A stretch of DNA of 27,804 bases from Gammaproteobacteria bacterium (lineage in GTDB: Bacteria > Pseudomonadota > Gammaproteobacteria > Steroidobacterales > Steroidobacteraceae): assembly GCA_005877965.1 (NCBI GenBank), contig VBNP01000039.1, forward strand, positions 1-27,804, given 5' to 3'. The notes beneath the pieces were generated by a model. That model made no database searches. It had not been told where the DNA came from and saw only the letters and a list, made by a program, of their open reading frames with translations. How positions within the stretch are numbered: position 1 is the stretch's first letter; each line of letters begins with the position of its first letter. Of this stretch, positions 7,843 to 16,681 are shown piece after piece. The translations under genes were made by a program, and so were the position numbers.

Positions 7843-7869
7843 CGGGCGCCTCACGCGGCGCAGCGCCCG
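7843..7869. terminator. Possible hairpin between convergent yqjK and L,D-transpeptidase genes
   Basis: CGGGCGC (7843-7849) pairs with GCGCCCG (7863-7869) around a 13-base loop. It lies exactly between the two convergent stop codons. No U-tract follows on either strand, so this is a weak terminator call based mostly on position. Confidence 0.3.
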
Positions 7870-7870
7870 C

Positions 7871-8872
7871 TCAGTGCGTCGTCTGCGATACGCTCGCCGC
7901 TTGCGGCGCGGGTGCCGGTACGGCCTCGGGGTCGGCCGCAAGACCCACGAGCGTCGGAATGCCGCTGGCGGCTGCGAGCGTCGCACGGGCCAGATCCCAG
8001 TGAATGGCCGCGATATTGCTGCCGAGCGCCTGATCGAGCTTCTGCGATAACAGCTGCACATCCGGCTCGATGCTCTGGCCTTCGGCGTCCACCGGCGGAT
8101 GCGCTTCGAGCAGCAGCTGACCCTCGATCCAGGCGACCTTCACCGGCTCGTTGACCAGCCGCACCGGGGTTCCGACCGGCACCAGCGCAAACAGCGCAGC
8201 GACGTCTTCGGGATACATGCGGATGCACCCGTGCGTCACCGCCATACCCACCGCCGTCGGGTTGTTGGTGCCGTGAAGCATGTACTCGCCGTTGCCCGCG
8301 GCGAGGCGCAGGGCGAAATCACCGAGTGGATTGTCGGGGCCCGGCCCCACGACCTTCGGCAGCGGATCGCCATTCTCGGCGTGCTCCTTGCGGATCGACT
8401 CCGGCGGATACCAGGCCGGGTGTCGGATCTTGGCGATGACCCGCGTGTCACCGAGCGGTGTACGCCAGTCCATCTTGCCGATGCTCACCGGGTAGGTGAT
8501 GACGACCGGCTGCTCGCCCTTGCGGGGCTTGGGGTAGTAGTACAACCGGTGCTCGGGCAGGTTCACGACCAGGCCCGCACGCGGGCCCGCCGGCAGGATG
8601 CGCCGCCCGGGCAGCACCAGCCGGGTGCCCGCCCCCGGCAACCACACATCGACGCCGGGGTTCGCGCGAATGATTTCGTAATAGCCGAGACTGTAGCGGT
8701 GCGCGATATCCGGCAGCGTGTCTTCGTACACCGCCTGCACGCTCTCGTCGCTCCCCACCACCGGAGAGCCGTCCGACGGCAGGGGGTAGACACTGGCCCA
8801 GCCGGGGGCCGCCAGCAGGCCAACCCACGAGAGCGACCACAGAAGGGATCTCGATTTGCGCGCCTGATTCAT
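7871..8872 (-). CDS. L,D-transpeptidase with LysM-like domain (YkuD/ErfK/YbiS family)
   Basis: Periplasmic enzyme that forms 3-3 peptidoglycan cross-links or attaches proteins to the wall through meso-DAP. The 333-residue protein starts with a signal peptide (MNQARKSRSLLWSLSWVGLLAAPGWAS). A LysM-like region follows (DTLPDIAHRYSLGYYEIIRANP...GTRLVLPGRRILP) and then the YkuD catalytic domain with HGTNNP and THGCIRMYPEDV; the catalytic Cys is C216. A C-terminal extension of about 100 residues follows and ends in an Ala/Pro-rich tail. The usual Ser before His-Gly-Cys is Thr here. ATG at 8872 is chosen because it gives a clean signal peptide; a GTG at 8899 is in frame. It is divergent from the glycosylase gene. 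Confidence 0.9.
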   Translation of the reverse strand: MNQARKSRSLLWSLSWVGLLAAPGWASVYPLPSDGSPVVGSDESVQAVYEDTLPDIAHRYSLGYYEIIRANPGVDVWLPGAGTRLVLPGRRILPAGPRAGLVVNLPEHRLYYYPKPRKGEQPVVITYPVSIGKMDWRTPLGDTRVIAKIRHPAWYPPESIRKEHAENGDPLPKVVGPGPDNPLGDFALRLAAGNGEYMLHGTNNPTAVGMAVTHGCIRMYPEDVAALFALVPVGTPVRLVNEPVKVAWIEGQLLLEAHPPVDAEGQSIEPDVQLLSQKLDQALGSNIAAIHWDLARATLAAASGIPTLVGLAADPEAVPAPAPQAASVSQTTH

Positions 8873-8991
8873 GTGATTTCTGTAAATAATATCTAACACA
8901 TTGATTTATAGATACTCTCAACCTAGACGGCAGGCGGCGTACCGGGTTCGCAGCGCGCCTATTGTAGAGGATTCCTTTACCATCGCGCGCG
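8873..8991. promoter_or_regulatory. AT-richer divergent intergenic region
   Basis: The 119 bases between the L,D-transpeptidase and the glycosylase include an AT-rich core (about 8880-8925) with several TATAAA-, TAGATA- and TATTGT-like boxes on both strands. It must hold the promoters of both genes. I could not pick one -35/-10 pair with good spacing. Confidence 0.4.
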
Positions 8992-9606
8992 GTGACCGGC
9001 GGCGAAAAACTTCCGCGCACGTTTTTCGCGCGCAGCACTCTGGCGATCGCGCGCGAACTGATCGGCATGCACCTGGTGCACGACGATGGGCATGCCGTGC
9101 GTGCCGGCCGCATCGTCGAGACCGAGGCGTATCTGGGACCCCGCGATCTGGCGGCGCACTCCTCCCGCGGCCGCACCGCGCGCACCGAGGTCATGTTCGG
9201 GCCGGCGGGGCAGGCGTATGTGTATTTCATCTACGGCTTCTGGAATTGTCTGAACGTGGTCACCGGCGCCGCCGGTGTGCCGCACGCCGTGCTGGTGCGC
9301 GCGCTCGAGCCCCTCGAAGGCATCACCGATCGCACCTGGGGTCCGGGTCTGCTGTGCCGCGCGCTGCACATCGATCGGCGCCTGAACGGCGTCGATCTCA
9401 CGGGCGATGTGCTGTGGCTGGAACGCGCCCCCGCTCGCGCGCCGCCGGTGCGCATCGCGCGCAGCACCCGCATCGGGGTCGACTACGCCGGCGAATGGGC
9501 GCGGCGGCGTTGGAGATTCTTCGATCGCGCGTCGGCGTATGTTTCCACCGCCCCGGCCCGCGGGCGCGCGCGCCGCTCGGCCGCGCCGGCCGGAGCCGGG
9601 AATTAA
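8992..9606 (+). CDS. mpg: DNA-3-methyladenine glycosylase (AAG/MPG type)
   Basis: Base-excision repair enzyme that removes alkylated purines such as 3-methyladenine from DNA. The 204-residue protein shows the family order: LPRTFFAR near the start, IVETEAYLGPRDLAAHSSRGRTART (catalytic-site glutamates 43/45 region), MFGPAGQAYVYFIYGFWNCLNVV, PHAVLVRALEP, GPGLLCRALHIDRRLNG and RIGVDYAGEWARRRWRF. The last 20 residues are a low-complexity Arg/Ala tail. The start is GTG at 8992 with no clear Shine-Dalgarno, but upstream sequence gives no family-like residues. It is followed 97 bases later by dsbA; a shared transcript is possible but not shown. Confidence 0.92.
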   Translation: MTGGEKLPRTFFARSTLAIARELIGMHLVHDDGHAVRAGRIVETEAYLGPRDLAAHSSRGRTARTEVMFGPAGQAYVYFIYGFWNCLNVVTGAAGVPHAVLVRALEPLEGITDRTWGPGLLCRALHIDRRLNGVDLTGDVLWLERAPARAPPVRIARSTRIGVDYAGEWARRRWRFFDRASAYVSTAPARGRARRSAAPAGAGN

Positions 9607-9703
9607 TGTGCGGCGCGAGCCGAGGCGTACGCGCGCGACTGAAATCGCGAGCGCCGTGCGCCTACACTACGGGCCGCCGTCCGCCTGAACGAAAGGAAGC
9701 CGA

Positions 9704-10333
9704 ATGTCGATCCGCAATCGCGCCCTCGTGGCACTGTGGGTCCTTGCGACCGCCGCGACGGGGATGTCGGCGCCGCTGCACGCGCAGGGCGTGGAAGGCA
9801 CCGACTACCGCAGGATCGAGCCGCCCCAGCCCACCGACAGCCCGGGGAAGATCGAGGTCATCGAGTTCTGCTCCTACATGTGCCCGCATTGCAAGGAGTT
9901 CTACCCCCTGGTGAGCACCTGGGCGGCGAAGCTTCCCAGGAACGTGGTGTTCCGGCGCGTGCCGGTCGGCTTCAACCGCCCGGCATGGATCAACCTCGCG
10001 CGCGCCTACTACGCACTGCAGGTGAGCGGCGATCTGGACAAGCTCGACGGTGCGCTGTTTCACGCGATCCACGATGAGCACCTGCAGCTGTTCGACGAAC
10101 AGAGCCTCGCCGACTGGGTGGGCAAGAACGGGGGCCATGAGGAGCAGTTCGCGGCCGCCTACGCCTCCTTCGGCGTCAACAACCAGACGGTGCAGGCCGA
10201 TCAGCTGGCGGAGAAATACGGCATCGAGGCGGTTCCGACCCTGACGGTCAACGGCGAGTACCTGGTGATGGCCCAGACTTTCGCCGAGATGCTCCTCAAC
10301 ACCGACCGGCTGATTGCCCAGGCGCAAAGCTAG
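9704..10333 (+). CDS. dsbA: Thiol:disulfide interchange protein DsbA
   Basis: Periplasmic thioredoxin-fold oxidase that introduces disulfide bonds into exported proteins. The 209-residue precursor has a signal peptide (MSIRNRALVALWVLATAATGMSAPLHA, cut near residue 27), the active site C60-PHC63 within EFCSYMCPHCKEFYPL, the inserted helical domain, and the cis-proline loop EAVPTLTVNG. An additional Cys (C56) lies just before the active site. The ATG at 9704 has AAGGAAG six bases upstream, a strong ribosome-binding site. It is convergent with mccA, with only 37 bases between their stop codons. Confidence 0.93.
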   Translation: MSIRNRALVALWVLATAATGMSAPLHAQGVEGTDYRRIEPPQPTDSPGKIEVIEFCSYMCPHCKEFYPLVSTWAAKLPRNVVFRRVPVGFNRPAWINLARAYYALQVSGDLDKLDGALFHAIHDEHLQLFDEQSLADWVGKNGGHEEQFAAAYASFGVNNQTVQADQLAEKYGIEAVPTLTVNGEYLVMAQTFAEMLLNTDRLIAQAQS

Positions 10334-10370
10334 GCTCACGCCGCAGGCAACGCCGCGAAACACAAGTAGC

Positions 10371-12353
10371 TCAGGAGCCTGCAGGCTCGCGCGCCAGCTC
10401 CAGCAGCTCGCTCGCCTCGGCCACACGATCGCCGCGGGCGAAGTGAATCATCCCGACCGTACCCGCGTAGGGGGCGGTGATGGTGTGTTCCATTTTCATC
10501 GCCTCGATCACCATCAGCACCTCCCCGGCGGCGACCCTCTGGCCCACGGCGACCGGCACCGATACCACCACGCCGGGCAAGGGCGTCGTCAGCCCGCCGC
10601 TCGCGGCGCTCGCCGAGAACTCGTGTGTGCGCGGGTCCTCTACCAACAGGTCGTACTGCTCATCGGCGGTCCACAGGTACACACGCGCGCCGTCCAGGTG
10701 GTAACGCGCCTGCCGCCGCCGCGCATCGATGCGTGCCGCGACGACCGCGCCGCTGCACCGCGCGTCGGCGAGCGGCACGCGCGCGCCCGCATCCACGGTC
10801 ACGGCGGCGGGCCTGCCGTGCAGGTATTCGAGCTCCACCGCGTGCGCGTGCCCGCGCCAGGACAAGCCGTAAGCGACCAAGCCTGGGAGGTTGGGCGTAA
10901 AGCCATCCGCCAGGTCCCAGGGGCTGCCCGCTGCGGCGCCGCTTTCGGTCTCACCGTGCAGGGCAAGCGCCGCCAGGATAAGCACCTCGGGGGCGGCGGT
11001 GCGCGGGCCGGCAAACTCCGCCGCACTCTGATCGAGCAGGCCGACGTCGTGCCGCACTTCAAGAAAGCGCGGCGCGCGCAGGATGCGGCGCAGCCAGCGC
11101 TCGTTGGTGTGCACGCCCGCGCTCAGGGTCTGTGTCAGCGCCGCGGCGAGCCGCGCGGCCGCCTGCTCGCGAGTGGGCGCCCAGGCGATGATCTTGCCGA
11201 GCAGCGAATCGTAGCAGTCCGGAACCGTATCGCCGCTGGCAAAGCCGGCATCTACGCGCACCGACTGCAGGTGCGGCCATTCGAGAACCTGCAGCTGTCC
11301 GGCGCTGGGCAGAAAGCCGCGCTCGGGATCCTCGGCGCAGATGCGCGCCTCGATCGCGTGACCGTCAAAGCACACCTCGCTCTGCGACAGCGGCAGCGCC
11401 TCACCCGCGGCGACGCGCAACTGCCACTCGACCAGGTCGAGTCCGGTCACCGCCTCCGTGACCGTATGCTCCACCTGCAGCCGCGTGTTCATTTCCATGA
11501 AGTAGAACTCGCCCCCGTCGAACAGGAATTCGACGGTGCCCGCGCTCAGGTAGCCGATCTCGCGTGCCACCACCAGCGCTGCGGCGCGCAGGCGCCCGCG
11601 CAGCTCCTCGGGCAGCGCCGGAGCCGGCGCCTCTTCGATGAGCTTCTGATGACGTCGCTGTATCGAGCAGTCCCGCTCACCCAGGTGCACGAAGTTGCCG
11701 TGCCGGTCGGCGAACACCTGCACCTCGATGTGGCGCGCTGCGGGCAGATAGCGCTCCAGGAGCAGTGTCCCGTCGCCGAAGGCGCTCTCAGCGAGGCGGC
11801 GTGCGGCGGCGAGCGCCGGCGCCAGCTCCGGCAGCTCGCGCACGATCTGCATGCCCTTGCCGCCGCCGCCGGCCGCCGGTTTGATGATGAGCGGCAGCCC
11901 GGTGCGCCGCGCCTCGTGCGTGAGGTGCGCCAGGTCCTGCTCCGAGCCGGCGTACCCCGGCAGCACCGGCACGCCGGCCGCGCGCATGCGCGTCTTGGCG
12001 ACGATCTTCGAACCCATCGCGGCGATGGCCGCGGCGGGCGGTCCGACGAAAATGTGTCCGGCATCCGCGCACGCCTGGGCGAACTGCGCGTTCTCGGAGA
12101 GGAAGCCGTAGCCCGGGTGGATGGCCTCCGCCCCGCTCGCGCAGGCCGCCTCGATGAGGCGCCCGATGCTGAGATAACTGTCGCGCGCCGCCGCGGGCCC
12201 GATCCGCACCGCCTCATCCGCTTCGCGCACGTGGCGCGCGCCGGCGTCGGCGTCCGAGAACACCCCGACGGTGCGAATCCCCAGCCGGCGGGCGGTGCGG
12301 AAAATGCGGCAGGCTATCTCGCCGCGATTGGCGACCAGGAGACTCTTTATCAC
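10371..12353 (-). CDS. liuD: Methylcrotonoyl-CoA carboxylase, biotin-carrying alpha subunit
   Basis: The alpha subunit (MccA/LiuD) carboxylates its own biotin with ATP and bicarbonate; the beta subunit then passes the carboxyl to 3-methylcrotonyl-CoA. The 660-residue protein begins IKSLLVANRGEIACRIFRTARRLG, has the ATP-grasp glycine loop KPAAGGGGKGM, the biotin-carboxylase motif EMNTRLQVEHTVTEAVTGLDLVEWQ, a BT-like middle domain and the biotinyl domain with K620 in EAMKMEH. The start is GTG at 12353 with GGAGG six bases upstream. A longer in-frame ATG at 12392 lies inside mccB and is rejected. It follows mccB by 19 bases. Substrate choice (methylcrotonyl rather than propionyl or geranyl) is inferred from the neighbours and the LiuB-like partner. 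Confidence 0.92.
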   Translation of the reverse strand: MIKSLLVANRGEIACRIFRTARRLGIRTVGVFSDADAGARHVREADEAVRIGPAAARDSYLSIGRLIEAACASGAEAIHPGYGFLSENAQFAQACADAGHIFVGPPAAAIAAMGSKIVAKTRMRAAGVPVLPGYAGSEQDLAHLTHEARRTGLPLIIKPAAGGGGKGMQIVRELPELAPALAAARRLAESAFGDGTLLLERYLPAARHIEVQVFADRHGNFVHLGERDCSIQRRHQKLIEEAPAPALPEELRGRLRAAALVVAREIGYLSAGTVEFLFDGGEFYFMEMNTRLQVEHTVTEAVTGLDLVEWQLRVAAGEALPLSQSEVCFDGHAIEARICAEDPERGFLPSAGQLQVLEWPHLQSVRVDAGFASGDTVPDCYDSLLGKIIAWAPTREQAAARLAAALTQTLSAGVHTNERWLRRILRAPRFLEVRHDVGLLDQSAAEFAGPRTAAPEVLILAALALHGETESGAAAGSPWDLADGFTPNLPGLVAYGLSWRGHAHAVELEYLHGRPAAVTVDAGARVPLADARCSGAVVAARIDARRRQARYHLDGARVYLWTADEQYDLLVEDPRTHEFSASAASGGLTTPLPGVVVSVPVAVGQRVAAGEVLMVIEAMKMEHTITAPYAGTVGMIHFARGDRVAEASELLELAREPAGS

Positions 12354-12372
12354 GGCGCCCTCCCCACCCGCC

Positions 12373-13977
12373 CTACATCCGGAACACGCCAAAGTGCGTC
12401 GGCTGTTGCGGCGCGTTGCGCACCGCCGCGAGCGACAACCCCAGCACGCGCCGCGTTTCGATGGGATCGATCACGCCGTCGTCCCACAGCCGCGCCGAGG
12501 AATAATAGGGATGTCCCTGGCGCTCGTATTGCTCGCGAATCGGCTGTTTGAATGCCTCCTCGTCCGCCGCCGGCCAGTCCTTGCCCGTGCCCCGCAGCTG
12601 GTCACGCTTGACGGTCGCGAGCACGCTGGCGGCCTGTTCACCGCCCATGACCGAGATGCGCGCGTTCGGCCATTGAAACAGCAGCCGCGGCGAATACGCC
12701 CGGCCGCACATGGCGTAGTTTCCCGCGCCGTAGCTGCCGCCGATGATCACGGTGAGCTTCGGCACCCCCGCGCACGCCACCGCCGTGACCAGCTTGGCAC
12801 CGTCCTTGGCGATGCCGCCCGCCTCCGCGCGCCGCCCGACCATGAAGCCGGTGATGTTCTGCAGGAACAGCAGCGGAGTCTGCTCGCGCGCGCACAGCTC
12901 GATGAAATGTGTCCCCTTGAGCGCGCTCTCGGAAAACAGCACGCCGTTGTTGGCGAGAATCCCCACCGGATAGCCGCACAGGTGCGCAAACCCGCAGACC
13001 AGGGTCGTGCCGTAGAGCTGCTTGAACTCATCGAGCTCGGAGCCGTCCACGAGCCGCGCGATCACCTCGCGTACGTCGTAGGGCTTGCGCAGACTCGCCG
13101 GCAGCACGCCGTAGAGCTCCGCCGCATCGTAGCGCGGATCGGCGGCGGTGCGCGGCGGTGCGCTGGCGGCGCCGCCCTTCAGGCGCGAGATGATGCGCCG
13201 CGCAATGGCGAGCGCGTGCGTATCGTTCTGCGCGTAGTGGTCGCACACGCCCGATTCGCGGCAATGCACCTCCGCGCCGCCGAGGGACTCCGCGTCGATG
13301 TCCTCGCCGGTCGCGGCCTTCACCAGCGGCGGGCCGCCGAGAAATACCCGTCCCTGGTTGCGCACGATCACGTTCTCATCCGACATCGCCGGCACGTACG
13401 CGCCGCCCGCGGTGCACGAGCCGTGCACCACCGAGATCTGCGCCACCCCGAGCGCCGAGAGCGTCGCCTGGTTGTAGAAGATGCGGCCGAAGTTGTCGCG
13501 GTCGGGAAACACCTCATCCTGCGCCGGCAGAAAAGCGCCGCCGCTCTCCACCAGGTACACGCAGGTGAGGCGGTTGTCGCGGGCGATTTCCTGGGCGCGC
13601 AGGTGCTTCTTCACGGTGACCGGATAGTAGGTGCCGCCCTTGACGGTGGGGTCGTTCGCGACGATGACGCATTCGCGCCCGCCGATGCGGCCGATGCCGG
13701 TCACCACCCCCGCGCAGGCGATCTCCCCGCCGTACATGCCGTGCGCGGCGAGCTGCGAGAACTCGAGGAACGCGCTGCCGGTGTCGAGCAGCACGCGGAT
13801 GCGCTCGCGCGCGGTGAGCTTGCCGGCCGCCTTGTGCTTGTCGGTGGCGGCCCGGGAGCCGCCGCGCGCCGCCCGGCCCGCCTCGCGCCGCAGATCCTCG
13901 ACCAGTGAGCGCATGGCGCGCTCGTTGTCCTGGAACTCCTGGGAGTGCACATCGACCCGAGTGCAGATGCGGGGCAT
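12373..13977 (-). CDS. liuB: Methylcrotonoyl-CoA carboxylase, carboxyltransferase beta subunit
   Basis: The 534-residue beta subunit (MccB/LiuB) transfers CO2 from biotin to 3-methylcrotonyl-CoA in leucine breakdown. It has [19 protein letters not shown] near the N-terminus, then [75 protein letters not shown], and in the C-half [42 protein letters not shown] and [13 protein letters not shown]. Length and motifs match LiuB-type subunits. ATG at 13977 is preferred: the frame is open to 14229, but that extension is antisense to the dehydrogenase gene and has no family residues. It is the first gene of the mccB-mccA operon and is divergent from liuA. Confidence 0.93.
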   Translation of the reverse strand: MPRICTRVDVHSQEFQDNERAMRSLVEDLRREAGRAARGGSRAATDKHKAAGKLTARERIRVLLDTGSAFLEFSQLAAHGMYGGEIACAGVVTGIGRIGGRECVIVANDPTVKGGTYYPVTVKKHLRAQEIARDNRLTCVYLVESGGAFLPAQDEVFPDRDNFGRIFYNQATLSALGVAQISVVHGSCTAGGAYVPAMSDENVIVRNQGRVFLGGPPLVKAATGEDIDAESLGGAEVHCRESGVCDHYAQNDTHALAIARRIISRLKGGAASAPPRTAADPRYDAAELYGVLPASLRKPYDVREVIARLVDGSELDEFKQLYGTTLVCGFAHLCGYPVGILANNGVLFSESALKGTHFIELCAREQTPLLFLQNITGFMVGRRAEAGGIAKDGAKLVTAVACAGVPKLTVIIGGSYGAGNYAMCGRAYSPRLLFQWPNARISVMGGEQAASVLATVKRDQLRGTGKDWPAADEEAFKQPIREQYERQGHPYYSSARLWDDGVIDPIETRRVLGLSLAAVRNAPQQPTHFGVFRM

Positions 13978-13992
13978 GGGTACTTGCCACGG

Positions 13993-14020
13993 TTGCCGGT
14001 TTGTCCGACAATCATACGAT
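13993..14020 (+). promoter_or_regulatory. Candidate promoter for liuA-gntR
   Basis: TTGCCG (13993-13998) and TACGAT (14015-14020) are separated by 16 bases, 25 bases before the liuA ATG. The whole divergent gap is only 67 bases, so this promoter and that of mccB must overlap or face each other closely. A regulator bound here could control both sides. Confidence 0.35.
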
Positions 14021-14044
14021 CCGCTCCAAGTAGAAGGCAAGCCC

Positions 14045-15217
14045 ATGAGCACGCTCGACTGCACCGACAGCGACTTCGGCCTGAGCGCCGAGCTCGAGGA
14101 GATCCGCCGGCAGGTGCGGCGCTTTGCCGCCGAGCGGATCGCCCCCCGGGCGGCGGAGATCGACCGCAGCAACGAATTCCCGCGCGACCTGTGGCCGGCG
14201 CTGGGCGAGCAGGGCCTGCTCGGCATCACCGTGCCCGAGCGCTTCGGCGGCGCGCAGCTCGGCTATCTCGCGCACGTCATCGTCATGGAGGAAATCTCGC
14301 GCGCTTCGGGCGCCGTGGGCCTCTCCTACGGCGCGCATTCCAACCTGTGCGTGAATCAGCTGCGTCTCAATGCCAGCGACGCGCAGTGCGCCCGTTACCT
14401 GCCGCGGCTGGTGAGCGGCGAGCACGTGGGGGCGCTCGCGATGTCGGAGCCCGGGGCGGGCTCCGACATCGTCTCCATGCAGCTGCGGGCCGAGAGGCGC
14501 GCCGGCGGCTATGTGCTGAACGGCCGCAAGATGTGGATCACCAACGGCCCGGACGCGGATGTGTTCGTGGTGTATGCCAAGACCGACCCCGCCGCCGGAG
14601 CGCGCGGTATCAGCGCGTTCATCCTCGAGCGGGGCGCCCGCGGCTTCAGCACTGCGCAGAAGCTCGACAAGCTCGGCATGCGCGGCTCGGGCACCTGCGA
14701 GCTGCTGTTCGATGATTGCAGCGTGCCGGCGGAAAACCTGCTCGGCACCGAGAACGGCGGCGTGCGCGTGCTGATGAGCGGCCTGGATTACGAGCGCGTG
14801 GTGCTCGCCGGCGGTTCGCTCGGACTGATGGCGGCGTCGCTCGATGTGGTGCTGCCCTACATCCGCGAACGCAGGCAGTTCGGCCAGCCGATCGGGGCTT
14901 TCGAGCTGATGCAGGCAAAGGTCGCCGACATGTACGCCGCGCTCAACGCCTCGCGAGCCTACGTGTATGCCGTGGCGCGCGCCTGCGACGCGCGTACCGC
15001 GCGGCGGCGCGATGCGGCGAGCTGCATCCTGTTCGCGGCCGAACGCGCCACGCACGCGGCGCTCGATGCCATCCAGGCGCTCGGTGGCAACGGCTATATC
15101 AACGACTACGCAGCCGGCCGGCTGCTGCGCGATGCCAAGCTCTACGAGATCGGCGCCGGCACCCAGGAGATCCGCCGCATGCTGATCGGACGCGAGCTGT
15201 TCGAGGCCGCCGCGTGA
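14045..15217 (+). CDS. liuA: Isovaleryl-CoA dehydrogenase
   Basis: Flavin-dependent acyl-CoA dehydrogenase that oxidises isovaleryl-CoA to 3-methylcrotonyl-CoA, the step before MccA/MccB. The 390-residue sequence has [26 protein letters not shown], the flavin-binding [35 protein letters not shown], and [21 protein letters not shown]. It also has [12 protein letters not shown] and [20 protein letters not shown]. The catalytic base appears to be E250 in [13 protein letters not shown], the position used by isovaleryl-CoA dehydrogenases, rather than the C-terminal Glu of short-chain enzymes. This supports the substrate assignment. ATG at 14045 has AAGG about eight bases upstream. The next gene starts inside its stop codon (GTGA). 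Confidence 0.93.
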   Translation: MSTLDCTDSDFGLSAELEEIRRQVRRFAAERIAPRAAEIDRSNEFPRDLWPALGEQGLLGITVPERFGGAQLGYLAHVIVMEEISRASGAVGLSYGAHSNLCVNQLRLNASDAQCARYLPRLVSGEHVGALAMSEPGAGSDIVSMQLRAERRAGGYVLNGRKMWITNGPDADVFVVYAKTDPAAGARGISAFILERGARGFSTAQKLDKLGMRGSGTCELLFDDCSVPAENLLGTENGGVRVLMSGLDYERVVLAGGSLGLMAASLDVVLPYIRERRQFGQPIGAFELMQAKVADMYAALNASRAYVYAVARACDARTARRRDAASCILFAAERATHAALDAIQALGGNGYINDYAAGRLLRDAKLYEIGAGTQEIRRMLIGRELFEAAA

Positions 15218-15948
15218 GCGTCGAGTTCGCCCCGCTGCTCATCGAGCCCGCCTATCGCAAGGTGGCGGCGGCGATCGGGGCGCGGGTGCTGAGCCGCGCG
15301 CTGCGCGAAGGCGAGCGCCTGCCATCCGAGACCGAACTGGCACGGCAGTTCGGCGTCAACCGCTCCACGGTGCGCGAAGCGCTGCGTGAGCTCGAGAGCC
15401 GCGGCCTGGTGCAACGCCGCCCCGGCTCCAAGCTCATGTCGGTCAGCCGGCCGCACCACGAGACGGTGGCCGAGGGCGTGAGCCACGCCCTGCTGCTGCA
15501 CGATGTGCGGGTGCGCGATGTCTGGGAGGCACTCACCATCCTCGAGCCGCCGATCGCGCGCGCCGCGGCGCGCGAGCGTACCGCGCAGGACCTGGAGCGC
15601 ATCGCGGCCGCCGCGGCGGCGTTCATCGCCGGCCGCGGCGATACCGAGCAGGCGGTGCATCGCAGCGCGCAAGTGTTCCGCTGCCTCGGGCAGGCGACTC
15701 ACAACCCGGTGCTGGGACTGGCTCAGGAGCCGCTGTTGCAGCTGCTCGAGCCTTCGCTGCGCGTCATGATCGACAAGGTGCCGCAGGCGCGCGCACGCAT
15801 CGCCACCGCTCACCGGCGCCTGGTCGAAGCGCTCGAGGCTCGCGACGAGGAAGGCGCGCAGGGCTGGATGGCGCGCCACATCCGTGACTTCAGGAAGGGC
15901 TACGAGATTGCCGGCATTGACCTCACGCTGCGGGTGAGCGCCGGCTGA
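15214..15948 (+). CDS. GntR/FadR-type transcriptional regulator
   Basis: The 244-residue DNA-binding protein has an N-terminal winged helix-turn-helix of the GntR type (about residues 15-75, with [38 protein letters not shown]). A helical FCD-like ligand domain follows (about 90-235), with [17 protein letters not shown] and a late basic, His-containing helix ([14 protein letters not shown]). The GTG start overlaps the liuA stop by GTGA, so the two are translationally coupled. The context suggests control of the leucine/isovalerate locus by an acyl-CoA or branched-chain acid; this is inference. Known liu clusters are usually controlled by MerR- (LiuR) or TetR-type (LiuQ) proteins, so a GntR member here is unusual. 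Confidence 0.88.
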   Translation: MSVEFAPLLIEPAYRKVAAAIGARVLSRALREGERLPSETELARQFGVNRSTVREALRELESRGLVQRRPGSKLMSVSRPHHETVAEGVSHALLLHDVRVRDVWEALTILEPPIARAAARERTAQDLERIAAAAAAFIAGRGDTEQAVHRSAQVFRCLGQATHNPVLGLAQEPLLQLLEPSLRVMIDKVPQARARIATAHRRLVEALEARDEEGAQGWMARHIRDFRKGYEIAGIDLTLRVSAG

Positions 15949-15956
15949 GACGTCCT

Positions 15957-15986
15957 GCGCCGCAGACCGGCCGGGTGCTGCGGCGC
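15957..15986 (+). terminator. Hairpin after the liuA-gntR pair
   Basis: GCGCCGCAG (15957-15965) and CTGCGGCGC (15978-15986) form a perfect 9-bp stem with a 12-base loop, nine bases after the gntR stop. There is no T-run, so termination may be weak or factor-assisted. Confidence 0.4.
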
Positions 15987-16081
15987 GCGTGACCCAGGTC
16001 TCCAAATGCCCCGCTGACAGCGCCGTGGCGTGCGGCGAGCGAGTATGCTTCGCCGCGGGCTTGGCATCTGTCGAGGGCATC

Positions 16082-16654
16082 ATGCTGGCGGTCCTGGTCC
16101 TGCTGTTCCTGAGCGTCGCCCTCGCGGGCTACCTGATCGGCGTTTACAACGGCCTGGTGCGCGTGCGCGCCGCCGTGAAGCTCGCCTGGTCCAACATCGA
16201 CGTGCTGCTGGTGCAGCGTCACGATGAGCTGCCCAAGCTGGTCGAGGTCTGCAAGCAATACATGCAGTACGAAGCCGGCACCCTCGAGCGGGTGATGCGC
16301 GCCCGCGCCGGGGTCGATGCGGCCCGCAGTTCCGGCAGCATGAGCACGCTCGGCAGCGCGGAACGCGAGCTGCGCAGCGGGCTCACCGGGCTCTATGCGG
16401 TCGCCGAGAAGTATCCGCAGCTCAAGGCGAGTGAGCCGTTCCGCCACCTGCAGGAGCGCATCAGCGGCCTCGAGACCGCGATCGCCGACCGGCGCGAGGT
16501 CTACAACGATGCAGTCAACACCAACAACGTACGCATCGATGCTTTCCCGGACGTTCTGATCGCCCGTCTGGGCGAGTTCCCGCCGGCGCAGTTGCTGCAT
16601 TTCCAGGCCGATCAGAAGACGGACGTCGACCTGAAGGCGGCGTTCTCCAGCTGA
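16082..16654 (+). CDS. lemA: LemA-family protein
   Basis: The 190-residue protein starts with one membrane segment (MLAVLVLLFLSVALAGYLIG). The conserved LemA core follows: YNGLVRVRAAVKLAWSNIDVLLVQRHDELPKLVEVCKQYMQYE, then long helices with YPQLKASEPFRHLQERISGLETAIADRREVYNDAVNTNN and FPDVLIARLG. It is probably an inner-membrane protein with a large helical domain outside or inside the membrane; the cellular role of the family is poorly known. ATG at 16082 has GAGGG four to five bases upstream and gives the usual LemA N-terminus. Frames extending further upstream lack family residues. The GIDE-domain gene follows after 27 bases, a pairing known in other proteobacteria. Confidence 0.9.
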   Translation: MLAVLVLLFLSVALAGYLIGVYNGLVRVRAAVKLAWSNIDVLLVQRHDELPKLVEVCKQYMQYEAGTLERVMRARAGVDAARSSGSMSTLGSAERELRSGLTGLYAVAEKYPQLKASEPFRHLQERISGLETAIADRREVYNDAVNTNNVRIDAFPDVLIARLGEFPPAQLLHFQADQKTDVDLKAAFSS

Positions 16655-16681
16655 AGCGCGCGCCCGCGGCTGCACGATTCC

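Noticed and set aside
10314..12551. Plus-strand 745-codon frame antisense to mccA/mccB
   Set aside because: The minus strand has unmistakable biotin carboxylase and biotin-attachment motifs; the plus frame has low-complexity His/Arg/Gln composition only.
12271..13908. Plus-strand 545-codon frame antisense to mccB
   Set aside because: Mirror frame of a GC-rich gene; no family features.
13978..14229. N-terminal extension of MccB
   Set aside because: It is antisense to the isovaleryl-CoA dehydrogenase start and has no MccB-like residues; the 534-residue form already has the normal length.
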